The notes below the pieces were generated by a model. That model was not told the DNA's origin. It did no database searches and worked only from the letters and a program-made list of their open reading frames with translations. A program made the translations under genes and the position numbers. 64,000 nt of DNA from Streptomyces sp. NRRL S-1022 (GTDB taxonomy: Bacteria; Actinomycetota; Actinomycetes; Streptomycetales; Streptomycetaceae), in contig NZ_JOIU01000009.1 of the NCBI RefSeq assembly GCF_000720135.1, positions 1 to 64,000 of the forward strand, in the 5' to 3' direction. Positions 38,272 to 47,647 of this stretch are shown here, in pieces; position 1 is the first letter of the stretch; every line of letters starts with the position of its first letter.

Positions 38272-38796
38272 TCATCGGCTCCCGGCGGTGCAGTACTGCC
38301 GCCGGGTGCCGGACCCCGCGGGGGACACGAGGGCCACGGGGCGGCCGTCCGGGCCGGCCACCCGGGGTATGCGTGCGCCCCGCACCGCAAGGACGGCGCA
38401 CAGCACCGCCAGCGGCAGCTCCGCACCGAACGCCATCGCCACCGCGGAGACCAGGTCCGTGCCCGGGGCCGCCGTCATGGTGTCGAACCAGGCGTCGGCC
38501 ACCAGCAGCGTCGCGGTGGCGGTCGCCGTGAGCGGGTGCAGGCGGTGACCGCGCCCGGCCAGCAGCCCCGTGCCGATCAGACCGAGGGACTCCAGGGCGT
38601 CCAGGCCGATCCAGACGGTCCGCCCGTGCCCGGTGCCCGCCGCCTGGGGCAGGCCGGCGGCCAGGACGACCAGCCAGGGCAGCAGTGCCAGGCCGCAGCC
38701 GACCAGGACGTGTTCCACGCGGCACCGGTGGCGGGTCCTGCCGCCGGCCGGCCGGGGCGCGGTGGCGTGCGGTCGGCGGATACTCGGCGCGCTCAT
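38272..38796 (-). CDS. Hypothetical integral membrane protein
   Basis: 174 residues: an Arg/His-rich cytoplasmic start, then about four hydrophobic segments (VLVGCGLALLPWLVVLAAGL, ALESLGLIGTGLLAG, TATATATLLVADAWFDTM, LAVLCAVLAV). Small actinobacterial membrane proteins of this layout with LLVADAWFD are common, but the function is unknown to me. GAGGGGA precedes ATG 38796. It converges with the GvpU-like gene (19-bp gap) and diverges from the sensor kinase. Confidence 0.75.
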   Translation of the reverse strand: MSAPSIRRPHATAPRPAGGRTRHRCRVEHVLVGCGLALLPWLVVLAAGLPQAAGTGHGRTVWIGLDALESLGLIGTGLLAGRGHRLHPLTATATATLLVADAWFDTMTAAPGTDLVSAVAMAFGAELPLAVLCAVLAVRGARIPRVAGPDGRPVALVSPAGSGTRRQYCTAGSR

Positions 38797-38965
38797 CGGA
38801 TCGGTCCCCTCGCGTTCCCGGCTCTTCCTCACGGCCTCCAGCCTCCGCCACGCGGCGATCACCGTCAGTAACGCCGATGCCCGTTCCGGGGTGGTACCAG
38901 TTGCACCCCCGGGGCGGGCACCTGCGCCATGGATCACCGCCGGCCGCGGCGCATACCGTCTTCCC

Positions 38966-40216
38966 ATGCATACGACTGCCCGCCCGCGGCGCGCGCTCAC
39001 GCGGCCGTTCCGAGGAGTCGGACGCCCGGTCGCGTTCCTCGCCACCGGGGTCCTGATCCAGCTCGGTGTCCTGCTCGTCCTGGCACTGCCCTGGATGCTC
39101 TTCGTACCGGTCGCGATGTGGGCCGTCCTCCTCGCGGTCCTGGCCCCGACGGCCGCCGTCGCGCTGGCCGGGCCGCTGCTGACCGCGGCGCAGCACGGCC
39201 GTTTCCGTACCCGGCTGGGCGTGGACATCCCCTCGCCGTACGCGGGACTGCGGCCCGGGCTGCCCGAGTGGTTCCGCGGCCCGGCGGGGCGGCGGCAGCT
39301 GATGTACCACCTGCTGGACGGGCCGCTCCTGGCCCTCGCTGCGGCCTTCGTGCTGCTGATGTGGACCGCCGCCGGCGCGGCCGTCTCGGTGTACGCGTGG
39401 CTGTGGCTGGTTCCCCTGGACTGGCGCGCCGGCCACCCCGGGTACAGCACCTGGGCGGCCTACGTCACCGCGGGCGGCGCGGGCCTGCTGTACCTGGCGG
39501 CGTGGCTGTCCGGTGCCCTGTCCCGGCTCGACACCCGCGTCGGGACCGTCCTGCTCGGGCCGAGCCGCGAGGAGCAGCTGGCGCGCCGGGTCGACGACCT
39601 GACCGAGAGCAGGGCGGGCCTGGTGGACGCCGTGGACGCCGAACGGCGGCGCATCGAGCGGGACCTGCACGACGGCGCCCAGCAGCGGCTGGTCTCCCTG
39701 GCGGTCAACCTGGGACTGGCCCGGGCGACGCTCGGCGACCTGCCCGAGGACGCCCGTCGCGTGATCGACGAGGCGCACCGGGAGGCGAAGGAGGCGATCG
39801 AGGAGCTGAGCGGTCTGGTGCGCGGGCTGCACCCGGCCGTGCTGGAGGACCGCGGCCTCGACGCCGCGATCTCGGGCGTCGCGGCCAGGGCCCCTCTCCC
39901 GGTACGGGTGAGGGTCGACCTGCCGGCGCGGCCGTCGCCCACGATCGAGGCCGTCGCCTACTTCGTCGTCTCCGAGGCGCTGACGAACGTGGTCAAGCAC
40001 GCCGAGGCGTCCGGGGCCGAGGTCATCGTGGAGCGTTTCGGGCCGACGCTGCTGGTCGTCGTCAGCGACGACGGTGTGGGCGGCGCCGATCCCGCCGGCG
40101 GCACCGGGCTGGCGGGGCTGGCCAAACGGGTCGCCGCGGTGGATGGCACGCTGTCGGTCGACAGCCCCGTCGGGGGGCCGACCGTGATGACCGTGGAGCT
40201 GCCGTGCGTGCCGTGA
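38966..40216 (+). CDS. Two-component sensor histidine kinase (NarL-type, HisKA_3)
   Basis: A 416-residue kinase. Four N-terminal membrane segments in two pairs form a putative membrane sensor; the dimerisation box is ERRRIERDLHDGAQQRL with the phospho-His, and the ATPase has VVSDDGVGGAD and GTGLAGLAKR. It overlaps the response regulator by 13 bp. The signal is unknown. Confidence 0.93.
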   Translation: MHTTARPRRALTRPFRGVGRPVAFLATGVLIQLGVLLVLALPWMLFVPVAMWAVLLAVLAPTAAVALAGPLLTAAQHGRFRTRLGVDIPSPYAGLRPGLPEWFRGPAGRRQLMYHLLDGPLLALAAAFVLLMWTAAGAAVSVYAWLWLVPLDWRAGHPGYSTWAAYVTAGGAGLLYLAAWLSGALSRLDTRVGTVLLGPSREEQLARRVDDLTESRAGLVDAVDAERRRIERDLHDGAQQRLVSLAVNLGLARATLGDLPEDARRVIDEAHREAKEAIEELSGLVRGLHPAVLEDRGLDAAISGVAARAPLPVRVRVDLPARPSPTIEAVAYFVVSEALTNVVKHAEASGAEVIVERFGPTLLVVVSDDGVGGADPAGGTGLAGLAKRVAAVDGTLSVDSPVGGPTVMTVELPCVP

Positions 40217-40848
40217 TCGCCGAGGATTCCGTGCTGCTCCGGATCGGTGTGGTCAAGGTCCTGGAGACGGCCGGGTTCGAGGTGGTCGCCGAGACCGGTG
40301 ACGCCGAGGCGCTCCTGTCGGCGGTCGAGGAGCACCGGCCGGACATCGCGGTCGTGGACGTCCGCATGCCGCCCGGTTTCACCGACGAGGGCGTACGGGC
40401 GGCACTCGTCATCAAACGGCAGTCGCCGCGGACGGCGGTCCTGCTCCTGTCGCAGTACGTGGAGGAGCGGTACGCGGCCGATCTGCTGTCCGCCCACACC
40501 TCGGGCATCGGTTACCTCCTCAAGCAACGGGTCGCCGACGTCGAGGAGTTCATCGACGCACTGCGCCGGGTGGCGGCCGGCGGCACCGTCCTGGACCCGC
40601 AAGTGGTCTCCCAGCTTCTGGTGCGCCGCCACAGCGACCCCCTGGACCGGCTCACCCCCCGGGAGCGCGAGGTCCTGGAACTGATGGCGGGCGGCCGTTC
40701 CAACGCCGGCATAGCCGCCCGGCTCGTGGTCAGCGAGAGTGCGGTGGCCAAGCACATCAACAGCATCCTCACCAAGCTGGACCTGCCGAGGGCCGACGCG
40801 GACCACCGCCGCGTCCTCGCCGTCCTCCGCTTCCTCGGCGTCTCCTGA
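40204..40848 (+). CDS. LuxR/NarL-family response regulator
   Basis: 214 residues: receiver domain (AEDSVLLR, phospho-Asp in AVVDVRMPP, Lys in YLLKQRV) and C-terminal LuxR helix-turn-helix (LTPREREVLELMAGG, SESAVAKHINSILTKL). GTG 40204 lies inside the kinase gene, so the pair is co-translated. Targets unknown. Confidence 0.94.
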   Translation: MRAVIAEDSVLLRIGVVKVLETAGFEVVAETGDAEALLSAVEEHRPDIAVVDVRMPPGFTDEGVRAALVIKRQSPRTAVLLLSQYVEERYAADLLSAHTSGIGYLLKQRVADVEEFIDALRRVAAGGTVLDPQVVSQLLVRRHSDPLDRLTPREREVLELMAGGRSNAGIAARLVVSESAVAKHINSILTKLDLPRADADHRRVLAVLRFLGVS

Positions 40849-40896
40849 CGACTCGCCGGCTCGCCGGCGGTGCGCGGCACCGAGGCCCGGATCCCG

Positions 40897-42288
40897 TCAG
40901 CCGTCCCGCCTGATCCACTCGTTGCCGCCCAGCGGGTAGTCGTAGCCCGGGCGGTCCGCGTCCGCGCTGGTGCGGAACGGCCTGCCGTCGCCGTCGACGT
41001 GGAGGGTGCCGCGCCGGCCGCCGGCGGACCAGTCCAGGGTGAGGTCCCACCGCACGTCGTGCGCCCCGGTGTGGGCGGTGACGTAGAAGACCTCCGGGTC
41101 GGACTCGCTGACCTTGTACGGGAAACCGCGCTGGCCGTTCTTGGCGGTCACCGTGGGACTGCCGTTGTCGAGGTCGACGTCGAACGACTTCGTCCCGACA
41201 CCGCCGCCGCAGCCGACGCCCATCGAGTAGTCGTTCCAGGCGAGCGGCGCGCCCCTGGAGAGGACACGGACGTGCAGCGCCTCCAGCACCACGGTGTCCT
41301 CGCCGGTCCCCTGGACGGTGAGGGCGACCCGCTGTTCGCCCGAGGACACCGCCCCGTACGCGGCCGCCCAGCGCGGGGCGGTCTCCTCGTTGGCCGGCGG
41401 GCCGACCTGCCCGGGTTCGCTGTCGACGAGGAAGTGCTGGCTGCACGGGTCTTCGTACACGTAGGGACGGACGCCGACGGTGAGCGGTACGGCGCCGGTG
41501 GCGCCGCCGTCGGTGTGCTGCGCCCCGCCCTGCTTGCCGCCCCGGGACGCGCCGGAACCGGACGCCTCCGGTCCGGCCGCCGGTCCGGACGCTGCGGACC
41601 CGGTGGGGGAGACGGAGGCCGACGCGGACGGCTCGTGCCCCTTCGTGCTCGGGGACGGCCGGGCGGACGGCTTCCCGGTGTCCGCACCACCGGTGGTCGC
41701 GGCGGTGGCCCCGGCCGCCCGCCGGTCCCCCGTGCCGGACCCGCCGCCGTGCGGGCGCACGGTGAGCACCACGGCTCCCAGCACGACGGCCGCGGCGGCG
41801 CAGGCGATCAGCACGGTACGGCGACGGGAGGGACGGGGGCGGGGTCCAGCAGGCGGCGCGGGTGCGCGCGGTACGTCGACGACGACCGGCTCGCCGCGCT
41901 CGCCCTGCTCCCGCCCGGGTGATGCCGCCGGGCCGGCGCCGCCGTCCGCCGCACTCGTCCCGCCGGGGCCGGCAGCACCGCCGGCCTCCGGAGCCGGAGC
42001 CGTCGCCGCGGCCCGCTCCGCCCGGCTCCCGCGTGCCGCGTCGGCCAGGATCCAGCGCCGGTGCAGCTCCACCAGCTCCTCCGGCGTCGCCCGGCAGACC
42101 CTGGCGAGGCGCTCCACCGGTGCGTACTCGACGGGCACCGCCGTGCCGTTGCAGTAGCGGTGCAGCGTCGACGTGCTCATGTGCAGCCGCTTGGCGAGCG
42201 TCCCGTAGCTGAGTCCCGAGCGGTCCTTGAGCTCCCGCAGCAGCCGGGCGAACGCCTCCGTCCCGCCGGCCTCCGTCGTCCCCGACAC
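40897..42288 (-). CDS. Membrane-anchored XRE-like HTH protein with extracellular domain
   Basis: 463 residues in three parts: an N-terminal Cro/C1-type helix-turn-helix (LSYGTLAKRLHMSTSTLHRYCNG, residues about 24-75), a disordered stretch and one transmembrane helix (TVLIACAAAAVVLGAVVLTV near 165), then a Ser/Pro/Thr-rich linker and a beta-rich C-terminal domain of about 200 residues with two Cys. The layout places DNA binding inside and a possible sensor outside. GTG 42288 follows GGGGA. Function unknown. Confidence 0.85.
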   Translation of the reverse strand: MSGTTEAGGTEAFARLLRELKDRSGLSYGTLAKRLHMSTSTLHRYCNGTAVPVEYAPVERLARVCRATPEELVELHRRWILADAARGSRAERAAATAPAPEAGGAAGPGGTSAADGGAGPAASPGREQGERGEPVVVDVPRAPAPPAGPRPRPSRRRTVLIACAAAAVVLGAVVLTVRPHGGGSGTGDRRAAGATAATTGGADTGKPSARPSPSTKGHEPSASASVSPTGSAASGPAAGPEASGSGASRGGKQGGAQHTDGGATGAVPLTVGVRPYVYEDPCSQHFLVDSEPGQVGPPANEETAPRWAAAYGAVSSGEQRVALTVQGTGEDTVVLEALHVRVLSRGAPLAWNDYSMGVGCGGGVGTKSFDVDLDNGSPTVTAKNGQRGFPYKVSESDPEVFYVTAHTGAHDVRWDLTLDWSAGGRRGTLHVDGDGRPFRTSADADRPGYDYPLGGNEWIRRDG

Positions 42289-42473
42289 CCGTTCCCCGTC
42301 CCCTCGTGTTCCAGCCGAGCGTTCCAGGGCCCCTGTATTTCCCCTGGTCAGCGTACGTTTCGGCGTTCCCGCGTCCCCAACTGCCCGCCGTGCGTGGCGG
42401 CTGGGACGGATCACCTCACAAGCTTCGGTCATCCAATCACCACCCCCACCCGAACACCGAAGGGGCAAGCCGC

Positions 42474-43202
42474 ATGTCCAGCCTCCGCACCTCCCGCACC
42501 CGTCTCGCCGGCGCCGCCGCGACCGCCGTTCTCGCCACGCTCTCCCTGACCGCCTGCCAGGACGGCACCGGTGTCCATGTCGCGGGCACCCCGGCGGCGG
42601 CCACCACCACCGCGCACTCCGCTCCCGCCGCTCCCTCCCCGGACACGTCTTCCGCCGGCACCGGCTCCTCCGCCCCGCGGGCCGGGGCCGCCACCGGCAC
42701 GGCACGGCCCGCCGCGGGCACGTCCACGCCCGCCTCCGCCTCGACGGCGCGTGTCCCCTCCGGCAGGCCGGACAGGCCGGTCACCTGCGAGGGCGGCAAC
42801 ACCAGGACGGTCGCGGCCCCGCTGAACCGCCCGGTGAACCACATGCTGCTCACGGTGACCAACACCGGCCGCGCGACCTGCTACCTGTACGGCTACCCGG
42901 CCGTCCGCTTCGGCGAGGCCCAGTCGGTGCCCCCGGTCATCGAGGACTCGCAGCCGCAAGCGGTCGTCACGCTGGCGCCCGGCGAGTCCGGCTACGCCTC
43001 CGTGAACCTGTCCGCCACGGACGGCAGCGGCTCGCACGGCCACACCGTGAACTCTCTGACCGTCTACTTCCACGGCCGCTCCGGCAACGAGAGCGTCGGC
43101 ACGGGCGCGCACCCCGCGCTGCCCGCGAAGGGCGTCTACGTCGACGACTCGCTCAAGGTCACCTACTGGCAGCAGTCGATGGACGACGCCGTCCAGTGGT
43201 GA
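42474..43202 (+). CDS. DUF4232-type lipoprotein
   Basis: A 242-residue secreted lipoprotein. The signal peptide ends in a lipobox (LSLTAC-Q, Cys near 28), followed by about 70 residues of Ala/Ser/Thr-rich linker and a DUF4232-like domain (CEGGNTRTVAAPLNRPVNHMLLTVTNTG, CYLYGYPAVRF) with paired Cys. AAGGGG precedes the ATG. It diverges from the HTH-membrane gene. Role unknown. Confidence 0.85.
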   Translation: MSSLRTSRTRLAGAAATAVLATLSLTACQDGTGVHVAGTPAAATTTAHSAPAAPSPDTSSAGTGSSAPRAGAATGTARPAAGTSTPASASTARVPSGRPDRPVTCEGGNTRTVAAPLNRPVNHMLLTVTNTGRATCYLYGYPAVRFGEAQSVPPVIEDSQPQAVVTLAPGESGYASVNLSATDGSGSHGHTVNSLTVYFHGRSGNESVGTGAHPALPAKGVYVDDSLKVTYWQQSMDDAVQW

Positions 43203-43371
43203 CGGCACGGCGGGAGCCCGCTCAGCCGTACGGCTGACCGCCGGCCGCCGCCGCGCCGGCACCGGTGCCGTACGGCAGGCGTGTGCGCCGGTACAGGGGG
43301 CAACCGGAAGCCACGGAGAAGTCGTTGGGCGCATCTCCGGTCACGACGGGTGACCGACGGCAGGGAGGTGG

Positions 43372-43518
43372 ATGACGATGTGGTGGGTCTGGCTGGTCGC
43401 CCTCGTCGCGGCGGTGGCAGTGGTCGCCGGGGCGGTGGTCCTCGTTCAGGCACGGCGCCGATCGGGCACGGTGATCGCGGTCGACCGCGGGCGCGCCGGC
43501 CGGGGAGGCCGACGGTGA
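43372..43518 (+). CDS. Small single-pass membrane protein
   Basis: 48 residues: MTMWWVW followed by a hydrophobic helix (LVALVAAVAVVAGAVVLV) and a basic tail. GGGAGGTGG lies just upstream, and the stop overlaps the GTG of the PRC-barrel gene (GTGA), so it heads a coupled pair. Short membrane peptides of this type often precede PRC-barrel genes; the role is unknown. Confidence 0.7.
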   Translation: MTMWWVWLVALVAAVAVVAGAVVLVQARRRSGTVIAVDRGRAGRGGRR

Positions 43519-44081
43519 ATTCCCTCGTACTCGCCTCCGAACTGTCCGGACGCGTGGTGGTGACCCTCGGCGGGGAGGCGGTGGCGCAGATCAAGGACGT
43601 CGTCTTCGACGGGCCGGCGGGCCGGATCACGGGTTTCACCCTGAGCGGGCGCGGCCTGCTGGCCGGGCCGCTCAAGCAGAGTCTCCGCTTCTCCCATGTG
43701 CACGCGGTCGGGCCGTCGGCGGTGATGATCGTCAGCCAGGCCCTCTTCGAGGACCGGGACGCGGTCGTCGGGCGCGGCGAAGCCGGTCGTGGCCGGGTCC
43801 TGGGTGCCCCGGTCCTCACCGAGGAGGGCACCGACATCGGCACCGTGGCGGACGTGGTGATCGAGACGGGGGCGAGCGGCCAGGTGGTCGGCTTCGAGGT
43901 CGCCGCCAACGACAACCTCGACGCGCAGCACCGCAAGGTGTTCGTGCCGCGCGGCCAGTCGCTGGCCGTCTCCGGCCAGGCCCTGGTCGTGCCCGCGCAG
44001 GCCCAGCGCTTCGTCGCCGACGACCTGCCCAGCTTCGCCCCCCAGGTCGAAGCCTTCCTCACCCACATGCGGCACCGCTGA
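43515..44081 (+). CDS. PRC-barrel domain protein
   Basis: 188 residues with two PRC-barrel-like halves (VAQIKDVVFDGPAGRITGFTL and DIGTVADVVIETGASGQVVGF). PRC barrels occur in RimM and in photosynthetic reaction centre H subunits and here are probably adaptor or RNA/protein-binding modules. GTG 43515 is coupled to the small membrane protein. Confidence 0.85.
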   Translation: MNSLVLASELSGRVVVTLGGEAVAQIKDVVFDGPAGRITGFTLSGRGLLAGPLKQSLRFSHVHAVGPSAVMIVSQALFEDRDAVVGRGEAGRGRVLGAPVLTEEGTDIGTVADVVIETGASGQVVGFEVAANDNLDAQHRKVFVPRGQSLAVSGQALVVPAQAQRFVADDLPSFAPQVEAFLTHMRHR

Positions 44082-44116
44082 TCCGGCGCCGCCCCGCCGA
44101 CGAAGGAGGACCCGCG

Positions 44117-44545
44117 ATGCTCTTCTCCCAGGCCTTCGGCCTGCCGGTGATCACCGCCGACGACGCGACCAGCATGGGCAAGGTGGCCGACCTGACCGTC
44201 GACGCCCAGGACGCCACGGTGGCCGCGGTGCGGTTGTCCGGGGCGGCCGGCCGCGCCGAGGCGCTGGCATGGAGCGCCGTGGAGAGCGTGGGCCCGGACG
44301 CGGTGATCGTCCGCTCGCGTGTCACGGCAGAGCAGGGGCAGGACCGTCTCCCGGCCCATCACCGGGTACTCGGGAGCCGGGTCCTGACCGAGCACGGCGT
44401 CGAGCACGGAACGGTCAGGGACGTCGCCTTCGACCCCGTCTCCGGCCGCGTCCTCACGCTCTACACGGCCCTCGGCGAGATCGCCGGCACCCGCCTGATG
44501 GGCCTCGGCTCGTATGCCGCGGTGGTGCGCGCCGAACCCGTCTGA
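44117..44545 (+). CDS. PRC-barrel domain protein
   Basis: 142 residues with two PRC-type repeats (SMGKVADLTVDAQDATVAAVRL and EHGTVRDVAFDPVSGRVLTLY). It lies 35 bp after the first PRC-barrel gene with AAGGAGGA before the ATG, so they are likely one operon and perhaps duplicates. Confidence 0.85.
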   Translation: MLFSQAFGLPVITADDATSMGKVADLTVDAQDATVAAVRLSGAAGRAEALAWSAVESVGPDAVIVRSRVTAEQGQDRLPAHHRVLGSRVLTEHGVEHGTVRDVAFDPVSGRVLTLYTALGEIAGTRLMGLGSYAAVVRAEPV

Positions 44546-44905
44546 GCACGGCGCGCCCGACCGCCCCTGCACGCGGCCGGCTTCGCCGGCGGCCAGCCGT
44601 ACAGCGTTCCGGATGCCCGCGCTCCGTACACCACCTCGCAGCCGAACGGCCCATGCGCCGCGGGCGGCCGGTCGGCCGCCCGCGAGCGGTCCGAGCCGTA
44701 CGGCGGCGTCCCGGCGGGCGCCGTGACCACGGACGGTGCGACGGCGCCGGACCGTCCGGGGCCGACCGGGCGAAGTTCCTCCGCCGGGCAGCGCAACGCG
44801 CTCCGCCGGGGTGTGCGGGCGTCCCACCCCGGTGTTTGTCTGATGCCCGGACCTCCGGGCGACGGGCCCGGCGGGAGCGGGCACGCAGTGGAGGAGCAGG
44901 ACATC
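44546..44905. other. Intergenic region
   Basis: This 360-bp stretch contains a short GC hairpin (GCCGGC-TTC-GCCGGC near 44576) that may end the PRC-barrel operon. An open frame continues upstream of the SDR start to 44723 but looks non-coding. Nothing else stands out. Confidence 0.5.
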
Positions 44906-45745
44906 GTGAGTTCCACCGAGGGGACATCCCAGGGCCTGATCCCCGCCCATCTGCTGCGCGGGCAGAAGGCGCTGGTGACCGGCGCGAACTCCGGCATCGG
45001 CCGGGCGACGGCCGTCGCCCTCGGCCGGGCGGGGGCCGACGTCGTCGTCAACTACGTGGCCGGCGGCGAGGAGGCCGAGAAGGTGGTCGAGGAGATCACC
45101 GGCTTCGGGGTCCGGGCGGCCGCCTACGAGGCGGACGTCTCCGACGAGCAGCAGGTCGTCGCCATGATGGACCGGATGGTCCAGGAGTTCGGCACGATCG
45201 ACATCCTGGTCGCGAACGCGGGGCTCCAGCGGGACGCCCCGTTCATCGAGATGTCCCTGGCCCAGTGGCAGAAGGTCCTGGACGTCAATCTCACCGGGCA
45301 GTTCCTGTGCGCCCGGGAGGCGACGAAGGAGTTCCTGCGCCGCGGAGTGGTCCCCGAGGTCTCCCGCGCGGCCGGCAAGATCATCTGCATGAGCTCGGTG
45401 CACCAGATCATCCCGTGGGCCGGGCACGTCAACTACGCCTCCTCCAAGGGCGGGGTGCAGATGATGATGGAGACACTGGCCCAGGAGCTCGCCCCGAAGA
45501 AGATCCGTGTGAACGCGATCGCCCCCGGGGCCATCAAGACCCCCATCAACCGCGGCGCCTGGGAGACGCCCCAGGCCCGGGAGGACCTGCTGCGGCTGAT
45601 CCCCTACGACCGCATCGGCGACCCCGAGGACATCGGCCACGCGGTCGTCGGTCTCGCCTCCGACCTCATGGACTACGTCGTGGGCACCACCCTGTACGTC
45701 GACGGCGGGATGACGCTCTTCCCGGGGTTCGCCACCGGCGGCTGA
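44906..45745 (+). CDS. Short-chain dehydrogenase/reductase (glucose 1-dehydrogenase-like)
   Basis: A 279-residue classical SDR with TGANSGIG (cofactor loop), ANAG, the catalytic Ser in MSSVHQ and Tyr-x3-Lys in NYASSKGG, ending in the YVDGGMTLFPGF pattern of glucose 1-dehydrogenase-like enzymes. GTG 44906 is chosen because GGAGGAG lies ten bases upstream and the family start follows; a GTG at 44723 would add 61 unlikely residues. The true substrate is unknown. Confidence 0.9.
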   Translation: MSSTEGTSQGLIPAHLLRGQKALVTGANSGIGRATAVALGRAGADVVVNYVAGGEEAEKVVEEITGFGVRAAAYEADVSDEQQVVAMMDRMVQEFGTIDILVANAGLQRDAPFIEMSLAQWQKVLDVNLTGQFLCAREATKEFLRRGVVPEVSRAAGKIICMSSVHQIIPWAGHVNYASSKGGVQMMMETLAQELAPKKIRVNAIAPGAIKTPINRGAWETPQAREDLLRLIPYDRIGDPEDIGHAVVGLASDLMDYVVGTTLYVDGGMTLFPGFATGG

Positions 45746-45808
45746 CCCCCCTCACCCGGCCGTCGGCGCGGCGGCGGCCGGTGGCCGGGGCCGGCCGGTG
45801 CGGCCGCA

Positions 45809-47647
45809 CTACCGCCGGTCGAGGGCTGCGTTCAGGGTGATGGCCGAGTCGATGAGGGCGAGGTGGGTGAACGCCTGCGGGAAGTTGCCGAGCTGACGGC
45901 CCGTCGGATCGATCTCCTCGGAGTACAGGCCCAGGTGGTTGGCGTACCCCATCATCTTCTCGAACACGAGCCGGGCCCGGTCGGTCCGTCCCGCGCGCGC
46001 CAGGGCGTCGACGTACATGAACGTGCACAGGGAGAACGTGCCCTCCGAGCCGCGCAGACCGTCGGGCGAGGCATCGGGGTCGTACCGGTAGACCAGGCTG
46101 TCGCTGACCAGTTCCTGCTCCATGGCGTCCAGGGTCGCCGTCCACAGCGGATCCCCGGCGGTGAGGAACCCGACCGTCGCCATGCGCAGCAGCGAGGAGT
46201 CCAGGACCTCACTGCCGTAGTGCTGGACGAAGGCCCGCCGGTTCTCGCTCCACCCCTTGGCCATGACCTGCTCGTAGACGGCGTCCCGCTCGGCCCGCCA
46301 GCGGTCGGCCGCGGACGGCCACCCGTTCGCCTCGGCCAGTCGCAGGGCGCGGTCGAACGCCACCCACGACATCACCCGGCCGTACGTGAAGTCCTGACGG
46401 CCGCCACGGGTCTCCCAGATGCCCTCCTCCGCCTGGTCCCAGTGGTCGGCCAGCCATTCCAGATCGGTCCGCAGCGAGGTCCAGCCCCCGTGCCCCACCT
46501 GGAACCCGTGCTGGTGCGCGAAGTAGATGCTGTCCAGCGCCTCGCCGTAGATGTCCAGTTGGAGCTGGGTGGCGGCGCCGTTGCCGATCCGGACCGGGGC
46601 GGATCCCGCGTAGCCCTCCCAGTGGCCGAGGATCTGCTCGCTCAGGTCCGAGGCGCCGTCGACCGTGTACATGATGTTGAGCGGGCCCGTGCTCCCGGCG
46701 CCGCCGGCCCGCTCCTTGACCCGGTCGCTCAGCCAGAGGATGAACGCCCTGGCCTCCTCCGTGAAACCCAGCCCCAGCAGGGCGTACACGGAGAAGGAGG
46801 CGTCCCGGATCCAGGTGAAGCGGTAGTCCCAGTTGCGCTCACCGCCCAGTTGCTCCGGGAGGGCCGCCGTAGGGGCGGCCACCACGGCGCCGCTGGGGGC
46901 GAAGGTCATGAGCTTCAGCGTGATCGCGGACCGCTCCACCACCTCCCGCCAGCGTCCGGTGTAGCGCGACTGGGCCAGCCAGCAGCGCCAGAACCCCGTC
47001 GCCTCGGCGAAGAGCCGCTCGTGTTCGTCGCGGCGGATCTCCCTGGGCGGTCCGTCGGCGCCCGTCTCCAGCACCAGCCCGCGCTGCTGGCCGGCCTCCA
47101 GGGTCAGCGAGAGCTGGAGGTCGGCGCCCCGGTCGGCGAGCACCTCCGTGAGCCGCTCGTCGTCCGGTTCCCGGACGGGATGCACGGTGAGCCGCGTGCC
47201 GTCCTCCGCCGCGAAGACCGCACCGTGCGGGGTGATGTGCAACTGGTGCTCGCTGCGCCCGTAGTCGAACCGCGGGGCGATCTCCACATCGAACGTCATG
47301 CTGCCGCGCACACAGCGGACCAGGCGGACCAGCCGGTGACGGGGCGTGGCCGTCGTACCGGTCACGGGCATGAAGTCGAGCACCTCACCGGCGCCGGCCT
47401 CCGTCATGAACCGGGTCACCAGGATCGCGGTGTCGGGCAGGTACAGCTGCTTGGTCGCATGGGTCGGGTGCGCGGGCCGGATCGTGCAGTGCCCGCCGTT
47501 CTCCTTGTCCAGGAGCGCCCCGAACACACTCGGCGAGTCGAACCGCGGGGAGCAGAACCAGTCAACCGTCCCCTCCGTGGTCACCAGCGCCGCGGTCTGC
47601 AGGTCGCCGATCAGCCCGTGGTTCTCGATGAGTGGGTAGCCGTCCAT
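45809..47647 (-). CDS. Glycoside hydrolase family 15 protein (glucoamylase/trehalase-like)
   Basis: A 612-residue protein: an N-terminal beta domain (PLIENHGLIGDLQTAALV, GTVDWFCSPRFDSPSVFG) and an (alpha/alpha)6 barrel (ERNWDYRFTWIRDASFSVYAL, then EGIWETRGGRQDFTYGRVMSWVAFDRALRLA). In actinobacteria this subgroup includes glucoamylase-like and trehalase enzymes. It has no signal peptide, so a cytoplasmic enzyme of glycogen or trehalose breakdown is likely. ATG 47647 follows AAGGGG. Confidence 0.92.
   Translation of the reverse strand: MDGYPLIENHGLIGDLQTAALVTTEGTVDWFCSPRFDSPSVFGALLDKENGGHCTIRPAHPTHATKQLYLPDTAILVTRFMTEAGAGEVLDFMPVTGTTATPRHRLVRLVRCVRGSMTFDVEIAPRFDYGRSEHQLHITPHGAVFAAEDGTRLTVHPVREPDDERLTEVLADRGADLQLSLTLEAGQQRGLVLETGADGPPREIRRDEHERLFAEATGFWRCWLAQSRYTGRWREVVERSAITLKLMTFAPSGAVVAAPTAALPEQLGGERNWDYRFTWIRDASFSVYALLGLGFTEEARAFILWLSDRVKERAGGAGSTGPLNIMYTVDGASDLSEQILGHWEGYAGSAPVRIGNGAATQLQLDIYGEALDSIYFAHQHGFQVGHGGWTSLRTDLEWLADHWDQAEEGIWETRGGRQDFTYGRVMSWVAFDRALRLAEANGWPSAADRWRAERDAVYEQVMAKGWSENRRAFVQHYGSEVLDSSLLRMATVGFLTAGDPLWTATLDAMEQELVSDSLVYRYDPDASPDGLRGSEGTFSLCTFMYVDALARAGRTDRARLVFEKMMGYANHLGLYSEEIDPTGRQLGNFPQAFTHLALIDSAITLNAALDRR

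Noticed and set aside
43222..43237. Perfect 16-bp palindrome (TCAGCCGTACGGCTGA) after the DUF4232 gene
   Set aside because: It could be an operator or part of a terminator, but it has no loop, no partner copy and no obvious promoter, so I do not call it.
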